Source of the DNA: Pelomyxa schiedti
Lineage: Eukaryota > Evosea > Pelobiontida > Pelomyxidae
Direction of reading: 5' to 3'
Assembly: GCA_020536535.1 (NCBI GenBank)
Contig: JAHLWZ010000899.1
Location: 1-53,864, forward strand
DNA: 53,864 nucleotides
In this document: in pieces, positions 1 through 11,600 of the stretch
How the letters are laid out: each line of letters begins with the position of its first letter
Position numbering within the stretch: the first letter of the stretch is position 1
Notes under the pieces: model-generated
Told to the model about the DNA's origin: nothing
Database searches by the model: none
Seen by the model: only the letters and a program-made list of their open reading frames with translations
Translations under genes and position numbers: made by a program

Positions 1-110
1 GACCACCAGGAAGAGATTCTTCCTCTAACGAGGCAATCACAAAATAAAAATGATGACGTTTCTCAACGCGAATTGTTCCAAGGAAAACCCCACTTAATTG
101 CGAGGCACTC

Positions 111-1222
111 ATGACTGGCCCAGTTTCGGTGCTCAATCTCATTGTTACAGGCGACGATTTGGGGTAAACAACACCAAACACTTGCGCTCTTTTATCCTTT
201 TTTTTTCCGGGCCACACCAGCACCAAGAATACAGGTACTGCGAGGAGCGCACGCGAGGAATTCTGAGATGCTGGAAGGCAGGGAGGTTGTCTGGAGCGTC
301 GCTAATTGTGAACATGGAAAACTCTCAGCAGGCGGCGAGAGAAGCGAAGGAGGCCAACATGCCCCTGGGGCTGCACTTGAACATCACAGAAGGGTCGCCT
401 GTGTGCGTCGCCAGCGACGGCGACACGGCTACCTCGTCGATCACAAGGCGGGACTCGCGAGGAGGCCAGGCGCAGTTCCTGGGGAAGTTTGCGTTCGCGG
501 CCAAGGCAATGAGCGGTGGGGTCAGAGAGGACGACGTTGTGCGCGAGGTTGAGGCCCAGATTGCCAGATTCGAGGAGCTGGTGGGCACGTGTCCCACGCA
601 CGTGGACTCGCACCAGCACTCGCACGTCTTTGTGGCCGGGATTATGGGACCGCTCTTCCAGAGGCACGGCGTGACCAGCACGAGGATCCCGGGGGAGCGG
701 TACCGCGCCCTGATGGTCCCGCCGCCGGAAATCCCGGCGAGATTTCCGGACGCGGACGACAAGGCGGACGCTGGCACCAGGGCGTGGTTCTACGACTCGG
801 TCTCCCGGCTGGCCGAGAAGTCGCGCAAGATCTACGCGGCCGCTGGGCTGAAATCCACGACGTACTTCACCGGAGTATGGAGGGGAAACTCCGCTGATTC
901 CAGATCTACTGCGGCACTGTGTGAGGCCTTGGACGACGTTATGTCGGAGATTCTGGAACCACGGCAGGAACCACAGGCAGAAAGAAGGGAAACCGAAGGA
1001 GACCCTCGACCAAAGATCCCACTGGACCCCGAGATTGGACGCTTGGTTCCCAGCGTAGAATTCATGCTGCACCCCGGCTACGTCCAAGTCGGTGGCGGGG
1101 ACGATTTTTCCCGTAGCCAAGATCGAGTGCTGGAGATGGAGGCACTTTGTGCTCCAGATTTCGGACTGCATCTGGAGCTGAGACGCCCCTGCGTTGTCCT
1201 TGTTTCATGGGATCAATTGTAG
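111..1222 (+). CDS. YDJC: YdjC-family carbohydrate deacetylase-like protein
   Basis: Family members are metal-dependent enzymes of the YdjC/ChbG type that remove acetyl groups from chito-oligosaccharides; the substrate here is unknown. Two exons: the first codes MTGPVSVLNLIVTGDDLG, then a 71-nt intron (164-234), then YCEERTRGILRCWKAGRLSG and onward, giving about 346 aa. The join restores the hallmark N-terminus, with the GDD metal-binding Asp pair followed by YCEERTRG. Further family motifs follow: SLIVNM, LGLHLNITEG, THVDSHQHSH (metal His) and EFMLHPGY. I chose the ATG at 111 because the upstream in-frame ATG at 98 lies in the wrong frame for the GDDLG motif. The gene is GC-rich throughout, unlike its neighbour. 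Family assignment is confident; substrate is not. Confidence 0.85.
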
Positions 1223-1305
1223 GTCTCCCTGTCCTGTGCCAGTATCAAAAAAAAAAATCACGAATTCGTTACCTCGTCCTCCTTGTGATCAAAAAAAAAT
1301 AAACA

Positions 1306-4143
1306 ATGACAGACGGTGGGTCGTGCACGGTACCTTCGGCAAACAGTAACGAGGCAACATCAACCAATGCAGAGGATAAGAGAACGTGCGTGTGACGAAT
1401 TGACTGTTTCCATTCCCACGTGGCGTCGTTCTGTGTGGGGCTTAGGTTTTTTCGCAGACAATTTGAGCAAGGACTTACCAATTACACGGGCTCTGATCCT
1501 TTGGATTTGTGGTCATGTTTCATTACTTGGTCAAAGCAAAATTCACCACCTACTGTTTACAAGCAACTTGTGAAAAGATGCACAGGCACCCTCTCTTTGT
1601 TTTCCATTGTTCTCATATCGGCGAAGGCTTATTCATGAGTTCTACACAATACAAAAACGACCCAAGATACCTCAAGATTTGGATTGAATATGTTCGCCTT
1701 GCCACAATGACGAACATCCAAAATCTCTTTTTTTTTCCCTCTCTTCCTTTCCTTTAGGTTGGATGCAGCAAAAGTCCCTTAAAACATTTCCACACTATGA
1801 AAGCAAATGGGATCGGGTTGAGCCTTGCATTATTTTGGGATGCTTGGGCAGTCATGCTCGAAACAAATTTCAAGTACAGAGAAGCTTACCAAACATATAA
1901 AGATGGGATCGCATGGTTAGACTCCCTTCCTCCCCTGCTACAAAGTGTGATTCACTTCAGCAATGCTCGCCCAGTGGAGAGATTAAAGTCACATATGACC
2001 AAGTTTCTAACGAGAATGGCTAATAGGAAAAAGCCAGACACAACTTCCCCTGATTCCAAACAAGGTATTGTATTTCTAGTGGGGTTGGTGATTAATGTAA
2101 AATCAAGAGAAACCGCAACAAGTGCTAAAACCAACAGTGATTCCCCCGTCGATTCCAGTTATCCCTGTCGAAACACAAACAACCTTCCATTCACCTGAAA
2201 GACCCACTCAAGCCCTTCATACACCCATCCCTCAGACCCCAGAAAAACACTCTGTAGATTCACCTTCACAATTGAATCAAACACCTCACCCAAATGCATC
2301 TGCCTCCGTGCAGACCAGACCTACGGCCACGCCACCCCCAGTACAGGACATGCCGAAATCCATTACACCACCAAGTACACAGGAAGTGCAAAATGTTCAG
2401 ACAAGCCCCATGGTTGATCAAGAACAGTGCTCCCCACCCCCAAATAAAAAGATTTGTCTCACTGCAAGCCACTTGACCCCAAGTTTCCTTCCCTTTAAAT
2501 TAGTACAACTGAAGCTATCTAGGGCAAAATGACGATAACTCAGCTCCTAGTATTGATGCTTTATCTTACATACCTCTACAAGGCAAGCCAACTGAAGATG
2601 AAGCCTATATGCCACTTCACGTTAAATCGAGCCCGTCACGGCACACAGTTACTCCTGCAAAATCCCCTAAAACGGCTGCAGTAAAGCACACAACACCACT
2701 CATGCCACGGGAAGAAGAAGATAAAACACGACATATTTCTAAGCCAGTACTGCAGAGCATACAGAAACCACCCCCATTATCTCCGCCAAACACACCAATG
2801 CAGAGTCGTTCCTCCACTTCTCCCCTTATAGGCACCCACCCAACCAGTGTGCATCTTGTTCAACACAAGGCGCCATCATCTGCACTTGTGGACATGGACT
2901 TGTTTGACGAAAAACTTGTCATATTAGGTTTGGTACCCTTCTTCCAGAAGATCTTACAAACATTTAATGTTAGGTGACAAGCTTTTCTGGGCCAAACCCC
3001 ACGATAGGCCTCCAAGAGGAACAAACAGTGAAGAGTTTATTGTGTGGGAAGCTTCTGGATTAGGTGGGGAGGATCATGAATACCTTCTGAAGGTAGCTTC
3101 CTTGTGTGTGAGGCCTCTGATTCCCTATCAGATTTCCCCTGCTTTGCAGTCGATGTTATGTCACAGGGAAGAAGTTATTTTACATAATTTGTCTGAGAGA
3201 GCAAGCAAAGATGAGGTAACCAGCAAAAGTGAGGTTCCACAAAGTGATCCCGCTATTAGATGAAGCGAATATCCAATTTAGTTACAATGGTTCATCAGGA
3301 TGATGTTTGTTGCATGCTATTTGATTACTCATTAGTTTTGAAATTTTCTTTGGAGGTTCTTTCATTCTCTTCAAACTTATTTTCTTTACCATGGGTGACA
3401 ATAAAGGATGTAATAAAATGTTCAGTGCCTTCCTCAGCGGAAGTTTATATGTTCTTCCTAATTGATATCTTGCTCATCCTGAAAACTCTGACTACCAACA
3501 ACATCGCCCATTGTGCTTTATCTCCTGTGAACTTCATTTTAAGACTAGGATCACCGTTGCGTGTGCTTTGAAACCGCCCTTTTTCCCCCAGCATACTCAC
3601 CACTGTCTAGGTTACTTCCCGCTAAACCCTGGAATCCCACAGAGTGGCATGATAGGGTTAGTGCAATTACAAAAATACAACAAGTACTCATGTCTCTAGG
3701 GGTTGAGATTAATCAATTTTGAAAAGGCGGTAATTTTTGGTGATAATCCAAGTGGCCACACTAAACATTTGGTAACATTACCACCTACCTTTCATTCAGT
3801 ACTGACGTTTACATACCAGAACGATCTGACCGCATTTGCCACAATTTTGGATCTTTTCTCTGCGGCCTTGGACAAGGAAAATTCTGAACGGTATTGATTG
3901 TCACCCCCGAGCTTTTAGGCTCAACAATATTTTAGTCCTCAAAATGAACCTTTCAAGCAATTCCGCAACTCTCTGGAGACATTACTGGCAACCTCCGAGA
4001 AACCCAACTGGTTGGAGATAGTAACAGAATTTCTTGATAAGATGGCAGCACAAGCAACCAGCTGGTTACAGGACAAATCCAACAATGAGCCATTGAAATT
4101 ACAGGAGTCGATGAGCCTGCTTCTCATGGAATTGCTGAACTAA
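1306..4143 (+). CDS. BUB1: BUB1/MAD3-family spindle checkpoint protein with degenerate kinase domain
   Basis: Spindle-assembly checkpoint protein acting at kinetochores and against APC/C. Model of 13 exons (1306-1385, 1446-1598, 1640-1691, 1758-1915, 1961-2064, 2108-2482, 2523-2927, 2974-3215, 3260-3355, 3407-3555, 3611-3656, 3700-3890, 3936-4143), 752 aa, introns 36-66 nt. The N-terminus is the MAD3/BUB1 homology region: RRQFEQGLTNYTGSDPLDLW, then YKNDPRYLKIW, NGIGLSLALFWDAW and NARPVERLKSHMTKFLTRM. The middle is Pro/Ser/Thr-rich. The C-terminus aligns with the BUB1/BubR1 kinase fold: LLKVAS (VAIK-like), EVYMFFLIDILLILKTL, IAHCALSPVNFIL (expected HGDIKPDNF) and RGLRLINFEKAVIF (expected RGLKLIDFG). 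The catalytic Asp and Lys of HxDxKxxN and the DFG Asp and Gly are replaced, so this looks like a pseudokinase, as in BubR1. No N-terminal KEN box was seen; one KEN lies in the C-lobe (LDKENSER). The gene converges on the next with about 120 bp between. Confidence 0.85.
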
Positions 4144-4266
4144 GTTTCTCTTCCGACTAAAGGCCTTGACCAAAGATAATCCAAAACAATCTTTCCAAAT
4201 ACTCCCCGGGTTTGGCTTCTTTTCCATTTTCAAATTAACTACGCCAAAACACCAACCAGCCATCAT

Positions 4267-4902
4267 CTAAACAGACAAGAATCGTTCCACTGCCTCATAC
4301 AGTGATGTGTAGTCTATGGCGTCATAGTCCGTAGTATCCACCAGCAAGGTTCCGCCCCCGCACCCCCCCTTCCCTCCCACGACATCAGCCGGGCCGTACA
4401 CCCCGTCCCGCAGCTTGGCCTCCAAGTCCCCCGAGGCCAGGCCCTCGGCGTCCCGGTGCCCCGGGTGCCTCTCCGAGGCCCTGAGGGCCACGCGGCGCAG
4501 CAGGGTGCCCACGTCTGCGGTGCAGTGGATCTGGAGGATCGGCTGGGCCGAGAAGCAGGGGTCGGGCAGCAGCACCGACTGCACGAACTCGCGCCGGAAG
4601 TTGGACTCCACGACAAAGGGCCGGCCAGAGGCCAGCTGGACCCTAGCTATCTGCAGAAGCAGGGCTATCGTGGCTTCATTATGGGTCTGCAACAACGCCG
4701 GCGTGGCCGTGCCGTAGTGCCCAAACAGCAACTCCTTGATGTCGTCCTACATTTGTTTATTTGTTTAATTGTTTGTTGGTGCCTGGGCACATGTGGAATG
4801 TACCTTGTTGAATACTGGGAGGGAGAACTTGGATCCCAGTTTGTGGCTGAGTGTTGTCTTGCCACTGCCAGAGGGTCCCGTGATGAGAATAAACAGCCCC
4901 AT
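4267..4902 (-). CDS. small P-loop AAA_33-type kinase-like protein
   Basis: Predicted nucleotide-binding phosphotransferase; substrate unknown. Two exons on the minus strand (4804-4902 and 4267-4746) with a 57-nt intron, 192 aa. The N-terminus MGLFILITGPSGSGKTTLSH contains a classic Walker A (GPSGSGKTT). DDIKELLFGHYG spans the splice and resembles the substrate-binding helix of AAA_33-type kinases. VVESNFRREF and ILQIHCTADVGTLLRRV fit the second strand and LID-like region. The ATG is the first in frame and sits directly before the hydrophobic beta1. The second exon is GC-rich and the C-terminal part has a Gly-rich loop. It converges with the checkpoint gene; its 5' end lies about 140 bp from the 3' end of the next minus-strand gene. 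A small-molecule or RNA kinase is as likely as anything else. Confidence 0.7.
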
Positions 4903-5043
4903 TTTCCGTTGATGGTTTAAAATGTTTTACGCAAAAAAACTTTTATGTTTTTTGTTGTTTGGTGTTGGGTGGAGGCCTGCCATGTGAAGTGGGAATAGTT
5001 TACAGACAGCGGGGAATGTTGTTGTTGGAGCGTTATGCTTTCT

Positions 5044-7525
5044 TTACCAGTTGGTGTACCGGGCCAGGCAGACAAGGAGCCCAGAGTCAATAAGGTCGAT
5101 GTTGAATACGTTCTTGAGTCCGTTGGTAACATAAAGCTCCCAGTTGTTCATGCCAGTTTCGGCACAGAATGTAGTCTCATAAGAAGAGATAGACACGCGG
5201 TAGCGTGGCTGTGTGAGGTCCAGGTTGGGTTGTTCCGGCTTTTGTGGAGTTTGCTGTTGGTGCTTTTGCTGGTGCTCTCTGCTGAGAGACTGTGAGTGAG
5301 CGTTGTCTCGATTTGGTGTTTGATTGGGAACACCCCCAGAATCTGACAGGGACTTCTTGGAATTATGTGTTTTGGCATCTTCTGCTTCCGGCGATGTTTT
5401 ACTTGGTTTTTCGGGGGTGACGGGTTTTGGGGCCGGTGTTGCGGACTGGGGCAGAGGCAATCTATCGAACTTCGCCAGCTTTGTGCCGATATATCCCGGC
5501 ACTCTGGGTACTGTCACGTAATAGTAGTGCGCACTGCAGACCGCCATGTAGCTGGTGAACTGGGGAGCAAGGAGCAGAATTCGTACAACCACTGCTGGAC
5601 CTGGTTTGGCATTAAGGATAGGACAGTAAGACTGAAGTGAATACCTCCAACGCGACAAAGGAAGGCTGCATCTAAAGGGTGCGCGGCGAAGGGCGGGGAT
5701 ACTCGGGGCTGTTGTGGTCGGACTTGCATATGACGGTGTGAGTGTCTGTGCCGATGGTGCCTGGGTTGATAGTGGTAGGGTACATATGGATTATACAGGA
5801 GCGGAGAGTAGGGGAGAAACTGTTGCTGTTGGCGATACAAGTTGTTTTCTTCATGCATGATGGCCTGTTGTGAAAGGACAGCTCTTTGAAGGTGTGGCGG
5901 AACTGGGTCGTGTCTGTGTCTTAGAGGAACCATGGGAACATATCTCGGCATATACTGTGGCTGCTGATTACTTACAAACTCTTCTTCGGTATCTCCATAA
6001 TCATCAGGCACGTCTTCCTGTAGCCGAGGACGATAGTGGGCTCTGGTGGGAAGTTGCACTTGCTGTGGAGCGTAGTTCTCATATTCTTCTTGGAGATACG
6101 AGTAATCTGCTGGCGGTGCATACCCTTGGATGCCAGCAGCATATGGATTGATTTCCTCGGTCTGATAATCTGGAGATGGATATTCTTCTGCCTGGTCATT
6201 GTCGGAGGGGAGGGTATCACCCAACACTTCAAAGGCTGGTTGCATGAAACGATTATATGCCGGAATTGTGGGTGCCATTGGAACTGGATACGGTGGTGTG
6301 GAATGAAAGGCTGGAAAACTGGCAGTATCTTCCAGCTCCTCTTCATACGTCACAGGTTGATTGTGGTGATCCTGTGGAGGAGGTATCATCATGCGAAGCC
6401 TTTCTTGTGGGACTCGGCATCTTGGTTGACTATTGTTTGGACGAACGGTTCCACGTGAAACTTTAGTTTGTGGGGGCCGTTTGCCAGTGGCTCGGACTGA
6501 AGGAAGGGAGCATGCTTCCTTCTGTGCAATGATGTGATGTTTGTTAGGAGACCTTTGAGATAGAGGAGGAAATGATTGCACTAAGGTTTCCTCAGTTACA
6601 GTGTGCTGAGGGCTTGAAGGAAGAGGAGGGGGTGAGGGCGGTGCTCTTGGAGCATCAGTCTGCGGTTGTAAAGGGTGAACGGGAAGGCCGGATTGAAACA
6701 ACTGCTGCTTTTGCTGCACAAGGTCGATTTCGTTACTATCACACACTGAGCGAACCACGTCAACTTCAAAAGAAGAAGTAAATCGGAGGGTAGCAAAGGA
6801 AATTACATAAAACGTAAATAGATTACTTACAGTTTTCCTGACAAGGCCTTGATTGAATTTGAAAGGGTGTACTTATGAGTACTTGAGATCTTAAGTTCAC
6901 CACCAGACAAAGAGACGAGACTTGCATATGTATTCTGAAAGGGGTAGATGAGACTTGTACGGATTTAGCTAAAACAAGACCTCGAAGAGGAACATATTCC
7001 CCTTGCCTCGAATTTGTACTCCTCAACATTCCCGTCACGAATTTTTGGAACCCGCTGAGTGGCAGTCACTCTCACTGGAGACTTACCATCACCACAACAA
7101 GTAGCACATGTTACGTCTGTGATTAACCGAATAGTTAACTTCGTCAGAATCTCAGTTGGGTAACACACTTTCTAATGTTTGCCACGCGCAGGTACTTGCA
7201 CGAACACATGAAGTACATATTTCTTCATTAGATATCCCCTCCTTATTGCGCCAATCCTGCTTCACCAGTAATAGCATCTTCGTAGCTAGTCAGTAAAAAC
7301 TAAAAAAAGGAAGCTGGGGTTCTTCAATCACCCATGACTCAAAAGGAAAAAGACCAAAAAAGGGGGGAGAGAAGACGAACACAATCACATTTTAGTGCAC
7401 ACCAGTGAAGTAGAACGAGAAGAAATCCTTGGAGGAAGAGCCAACACCGCCACTGTGTTTGGCCACATTACAACAGACACTCCCTTTTCACTCTTCTCAG
7501 CCTTCTCACCCTTCTCACTTGCCAT
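5044..7525 (-). CDS. unrecognised Pro/Tyr/Gln-rich protein with CxxC cysteines near the N-terminus
   Basis: I do not recognise this family. The longest exon (about 5645-6760) codes a disordered, Pro/Tyr/Gln/His-rich segment (for example EEYPSPDYQTEEINPYAAGI), followed across an intron by GPAVVVRILLLAPQFTSYMA, a charged linker and the C-terminal PRYRVSISSYETTFCAETGM. Upstream, frames join through short introns as CYPTEILTKLTIRLITDVTC-ATC, then GVQIRGKGNMFLFENTYASL and GGELKISSTHKYTLSNSIKA, a folded-looking domain. Two 5' ends fit: MASEKGEKAEKSEKGVSVVM from 7525, or MLLLVKQDWRNKEGISNEEI from 7277; the second yields two CxxC pairs that could bind zinc. At least five introns are needed. The stop at 5044 and the exons between about 5600 and 7100 are the firm part. 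Confidence 0.5.
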
Positions 7526-8008
7526 GGCACTAGTCCAGCTCCACCAACTAGGTCTGTGTGCACAGAGGTTGGTGTCAAAAAAGGGGCAGTATTTGCCAAA
7601 AAAATAACCAAATGAAAAACCAAGTGGTTTCTCTCACTCTGTGGGTGATATACAACACAACACAACAAACCCAACAACAAGAGCACACAGACACACCTTT
7701 CGCGATAACGGTGATGGGATTCAGCTATTTGGTTTTTGTGTTGTTCTTTATGCAACAGCATGTCCCTTCTCGAAAATGACAGCCACACCAAATTGCATTT
7801 TTCGCGGTGTTACAAACACCACCTGTTTCTTGTCCGTGTGTGGAAGTAGTAGCTAACATAAAAGGGAACTGTCGTAACCGAAGTTCTCGTCCCGGCGTTT
7901 TTTCCTTTTGCTTTTTGTGCTGACCAGCGTCTTTTTTTCCTCCGAGTTTCTCGGGGGTGCCGATCAAACTTGTTCCAATTCAGTCATCGGAGAGATGCAG
8001 ATACAATA
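7526..8008. other. divergent intergenic stretch
   Basis: Lies between the 5' end of the minus-strand gene ending at 7525 and the plus-strand gene starting at 8009, so it should hold both promoters. Short open frames exist on both strands but none shows a recognisable motif or convincing splice extension. No TATA box or known operator can be claimed. Confidence 0.4.
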
Positions 8009-8445
8009 ATGTCTGTGATCAAGCTCCCCTTAGCAGAAGGCGAGAGAGTGGAACTGCGGAATTGGGCAGAATCTCTCCCGTTTTTAGGGTTGACGGCAGA
8101 GAAAAAAGTGTGTTGTCCGCGAAAAGGCCGGTGTCATTTCGCCCCTCGAATTAATGCAAGTCCCTCTCCCCCGATGAGTTGCTCCTTTGCTTTTTACACT
8201 GACTCAGATACGGTTGATTCTCCTGGACGAGTACTCAGTGGTGCTTAAGATAGGTTTGTGTTGGGAGTGTCTGATATGATTGTTTGGGATGTAGTTGGTG
8301 TGCTTGATGTGGGGAACTAAGTTGGACAGCTCAAGAACCCCTGTATTTGAGCTTTGAACACTCTGAACAATTCAGCGGTGCTTGTTTGGGCAGTGTGTTC
8401 CACTACAAAATCATTTTGTTCCCCGTGGGGAAGCATTCCATGTGA
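8009..8445 (+). CDS. small orphan protein, 90 aa, three exons
   Basis: Not recognised. Exons 8009-8107, 8208-8257 and 8322-8445 join in frame across introns of 100 and 64 nt. The protein begins MSVIKLPLAEGERVELRNWA; the second exon codes IRLILLDEYSVVLKIG and the third WTAQEPLYLSFEHSEQFSGA then SVFHYKIILFP. The alternation of hydrophobic and charged residues looks like a small folded alpha/beta protein rather than noise, and all three phases agree. It ends 157 bp before the adenylyl cyclase start. A 5'-UTR of that gene is the main alternative. Confidence 0.4.
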
Positions 8446-8601
8446 TCAGAGGCCATAAAGGAAGGTGGGCGATCAACAAATCCAGCCCAACTGATGTCTC
8501 ATTCGACGAAAAGCCTTTTTTGTTTTTCGTCCCCTGGACGCACACGCGAAAATGCCAGCCACGAAAAAAGGCTGTGTGAAGAGCAATTAAATACCACCCA
8601 C

Positions 8602-11600
8602 ATGAGCTCCATTGAAGAGCAACAGGCCGTTGGCGCCACTTCGTCAGCATCACCTTCAGCAACAACCACCACCACCACCGCCGCTACCACCACCCACCAC
8701 AGACACCGCAGGACCCTATCATCTCCATCACCAGAAACCACCTCCGCCGGCAGGAACTTGAACCGCGGCGCGGGGGGCACAGAGTACTCTAGGATGGATG
8801 GGACAGGGAGTAAACCTGGAAGTGTGGTGGAAGACCAAGGAGGGGTCGATGACATGGCTCTGGGTTCGTCGTCGTCTGGAAGCTCCGAAGAATTGGCGGG
8901 AGACAATAAGGACCACTCGTCGCCGAGCGGTGGCCGTACTAATAGCTCCGGGGGAACCACTCTTACTGGGACTAGGTACAGGTCGTTTGATGCAATTCAG
9001 TTTGCTAGCTTCCAGTCTCTGAGGAGGGAGCTGCCCTTCAGGCTCAATTCGCGGCCTCTGTTCAACTGCTTGATTTACGGCCTGTTTGCTATTCAGATTC
9101 TGGGGTTTGGATTGCATCCGAATGCATACTACTCACTTTCCCCATCTGCCTCGGCGTCAACTTCCGAGTATTCTGAATCGCTTACTGAGGCTCAGGCCTG
9201 TGCTGATGGCTGGACAAGAAAGGCCGCTGATGTTGGGTGGTGGATTCTTATGGGCGTAAATTATGTGAGAGGAGGCATTGACTTCGTGCCGATTTTATTC
9301 TGGGTTGCTGTTGGTATTACACTGGCATACAATTTCGCCTTTCTATTTGGCCTTTTTCAGATATCGAGAGGCCAATATGGTGAACCAATACTTCTTTTTT
9401 CCTCCCCACTGATCTTTTCATAGAGTCTTCATTTTGGTTGCTATTCCCATTTTTAAAGGTATGGCGCTAGTTCAAGCTTTTTTGTATTAATGTTGTAATA
9501 AGTTCTCAAGTGTCATATCTCCGTGCATTTTTCCTCTATTGTTCCGAGTGTGTCTCAGTGCCGTAAATAGAGATAGTGCTTGGCAATCTGCCTCTAGTAA
9601 TGTAATCTCAGCTGTTGGAATTATCTGCTTCATTTTATTACTGCTCGATTCTCTGCATATAAGCAATTTGTATTTTCTTGACCACCATCACTCCACATGA
9701 CTGTAATTTAGAATGTACGAATTTCGGAAAAGTTGGGGAATGTTGAGTTGCACAACTGGCTTCCATAAGTCACTGATCTATTGTGCAGCTGCACTATCCA
9801 CTTTGACTGAGTGCCTTCTACTTCCAAAAGGTGGTACTTCAGCAGTTGCACATTTCTGCATCATAGGATGCTTCTGGGTTGTTTGCCTAGCTGAACACCT
9901 CTATCTCCAGGTTTTGTTGTCTAATTTCCACTTGAATCTGAGATATTTTTTATCATTTAAAGGCTTATTTCAATACGACTATCAATAAAGTAGAAGCTGG
10001 ATTTTTAAGCTGCTTAGTATTCAGTTGCTTCACTGCTGTAGCAGTAACAGGTGCTCAAGCAATCAATTTTCCAGCCTGTGGCACCTGCTTGATTATTTTG
10101 GCTATTACTTTTATTGGCCTATTTCTTTCTTTTTGGGCTGGTATTCTGTTTATATGGATACGAAATTTCCGGATCCTGAAGTATCTTCCAAATGCACTAC
10201 ATCGGGGGACAAAGGCAGTCCCTTTTAGGTTTCACCCTAATCCAACCTCACTCAATTAAAGTTAACTGCACTTACAGCAGTGTTGTCATGTATGATATTG
10301 CCGCAAAAATTGTTTCTGCAAGTGCTACTCCGGAGACTCTCAAGCAAGCAGAAAAAATTTATAAACGCGGCAGAAAGTACTTAAAAGTTTTTGAGTCAAA
10401 CTAACAATAAAAAGAGCTTATCCTAATTCTGCATACCTGTGCCTGAACTTTGCCTCATTCTTAATTGATGTGAAAAAAGACTCCCACGCAATGGCAGTAC
10501 AGGTAACTTCTATGTGTGATTCTTCCAATGTTGAATGTATTATTTAGATTCGTCATGCTAAAGATATGAAACCTTGGGAGATTCAGCTTTATGCTTCATA
10601 CTGCCTTTCAAAAAGTGTAAATGGAAAGAGTAGTGATGGTGATGAAAAGGAAATGAACCTTGCTATTGCACGCCAAAATCATAGGTTTTCATACCCAATC
10701 CGTGTTAACTATTAAATTAATCACTCCAGTGCTGCCAAGAAGAAAATTGTTGAATTTTGGACAACTCTGCTCCGGAACAATAAGTCAGGACAAAGAAGTA
10801 AGCAGTTGATGCTTTTGACCTCTAGTCTGGATTTCCACGAGAAAACTGCCAATCAACTGTTCCAGAAGCTTGTGTATGTATGCACATCTGTTAAAACACT
10901 TAGAACTTGTAGGGCCAAGTTCTCACGTGATCCTGAAGTATTGCGATATTATGCTCTTTTCTTGATGGACATTTGCGATGACCGTGAGCAAGCAGACCAA
11001 CTCTATGCAGTGAGTATAATTATTTTGACTCTGTATCTGATATGACAACAGCTAGCTGATGAGTTTGACTCCACACCGGCTGGCTCTAAGAACAATAAGT
11101 AAGTTGAGCTATTTTTGCACTTCTCTGACCAACTGCGTAGGGATGTTCGTTTTTTTCTCCAGACTCAAGCTGCTGCAGAACAACGAATGGTGCAAAACCA
11201 GGCGAAGCAGGAAATTCCACCTCACACAGCTGATTCCAACCAAACTTCTCTCAAAGACCAGCTGCAACCCCCACAAATTCCTGCTAGTTCATCAGTGCAT
11301 TCTCGAATTTCTCAGCTTGTTACGAACTCATCTGATCTTCAACCTAGTACCTCTAGCAACGTCGTTTCGAATCTCGCAGTGTCCCCTTCCCACAGTAGCA
11401 TCAGTGAATCCCCGTTTTTACCTTCAACATCTCCTGGTGTTGTTAGTGCTTCAAGTGTACATAGTGCAGGTCAAATGAATAGTGACAATAGAACAAAGTT
11501 GCTCCAGTTCAAGAGTGAAATTGATGGAATGAGGTTTAATAAGATTTATTTACTGTTAGCCAACAACCTACAGGTCACAGACCACCCTGTTTTTGCGAAT

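Noticed and set aside
302-1171. Long minus-strand ORF opposite the YdjC gene
   Set aside because: Shadow of a GC-rich gene; the plus strand has the family motifs and a clean intron.
4267-4902. Zeta-toxin or KTI12 as the identity of the P-loop protein
   Set aside because: Only the generic P-loop kinase features are visible; nothing specific to either family, so it is left as AAA_33-like.
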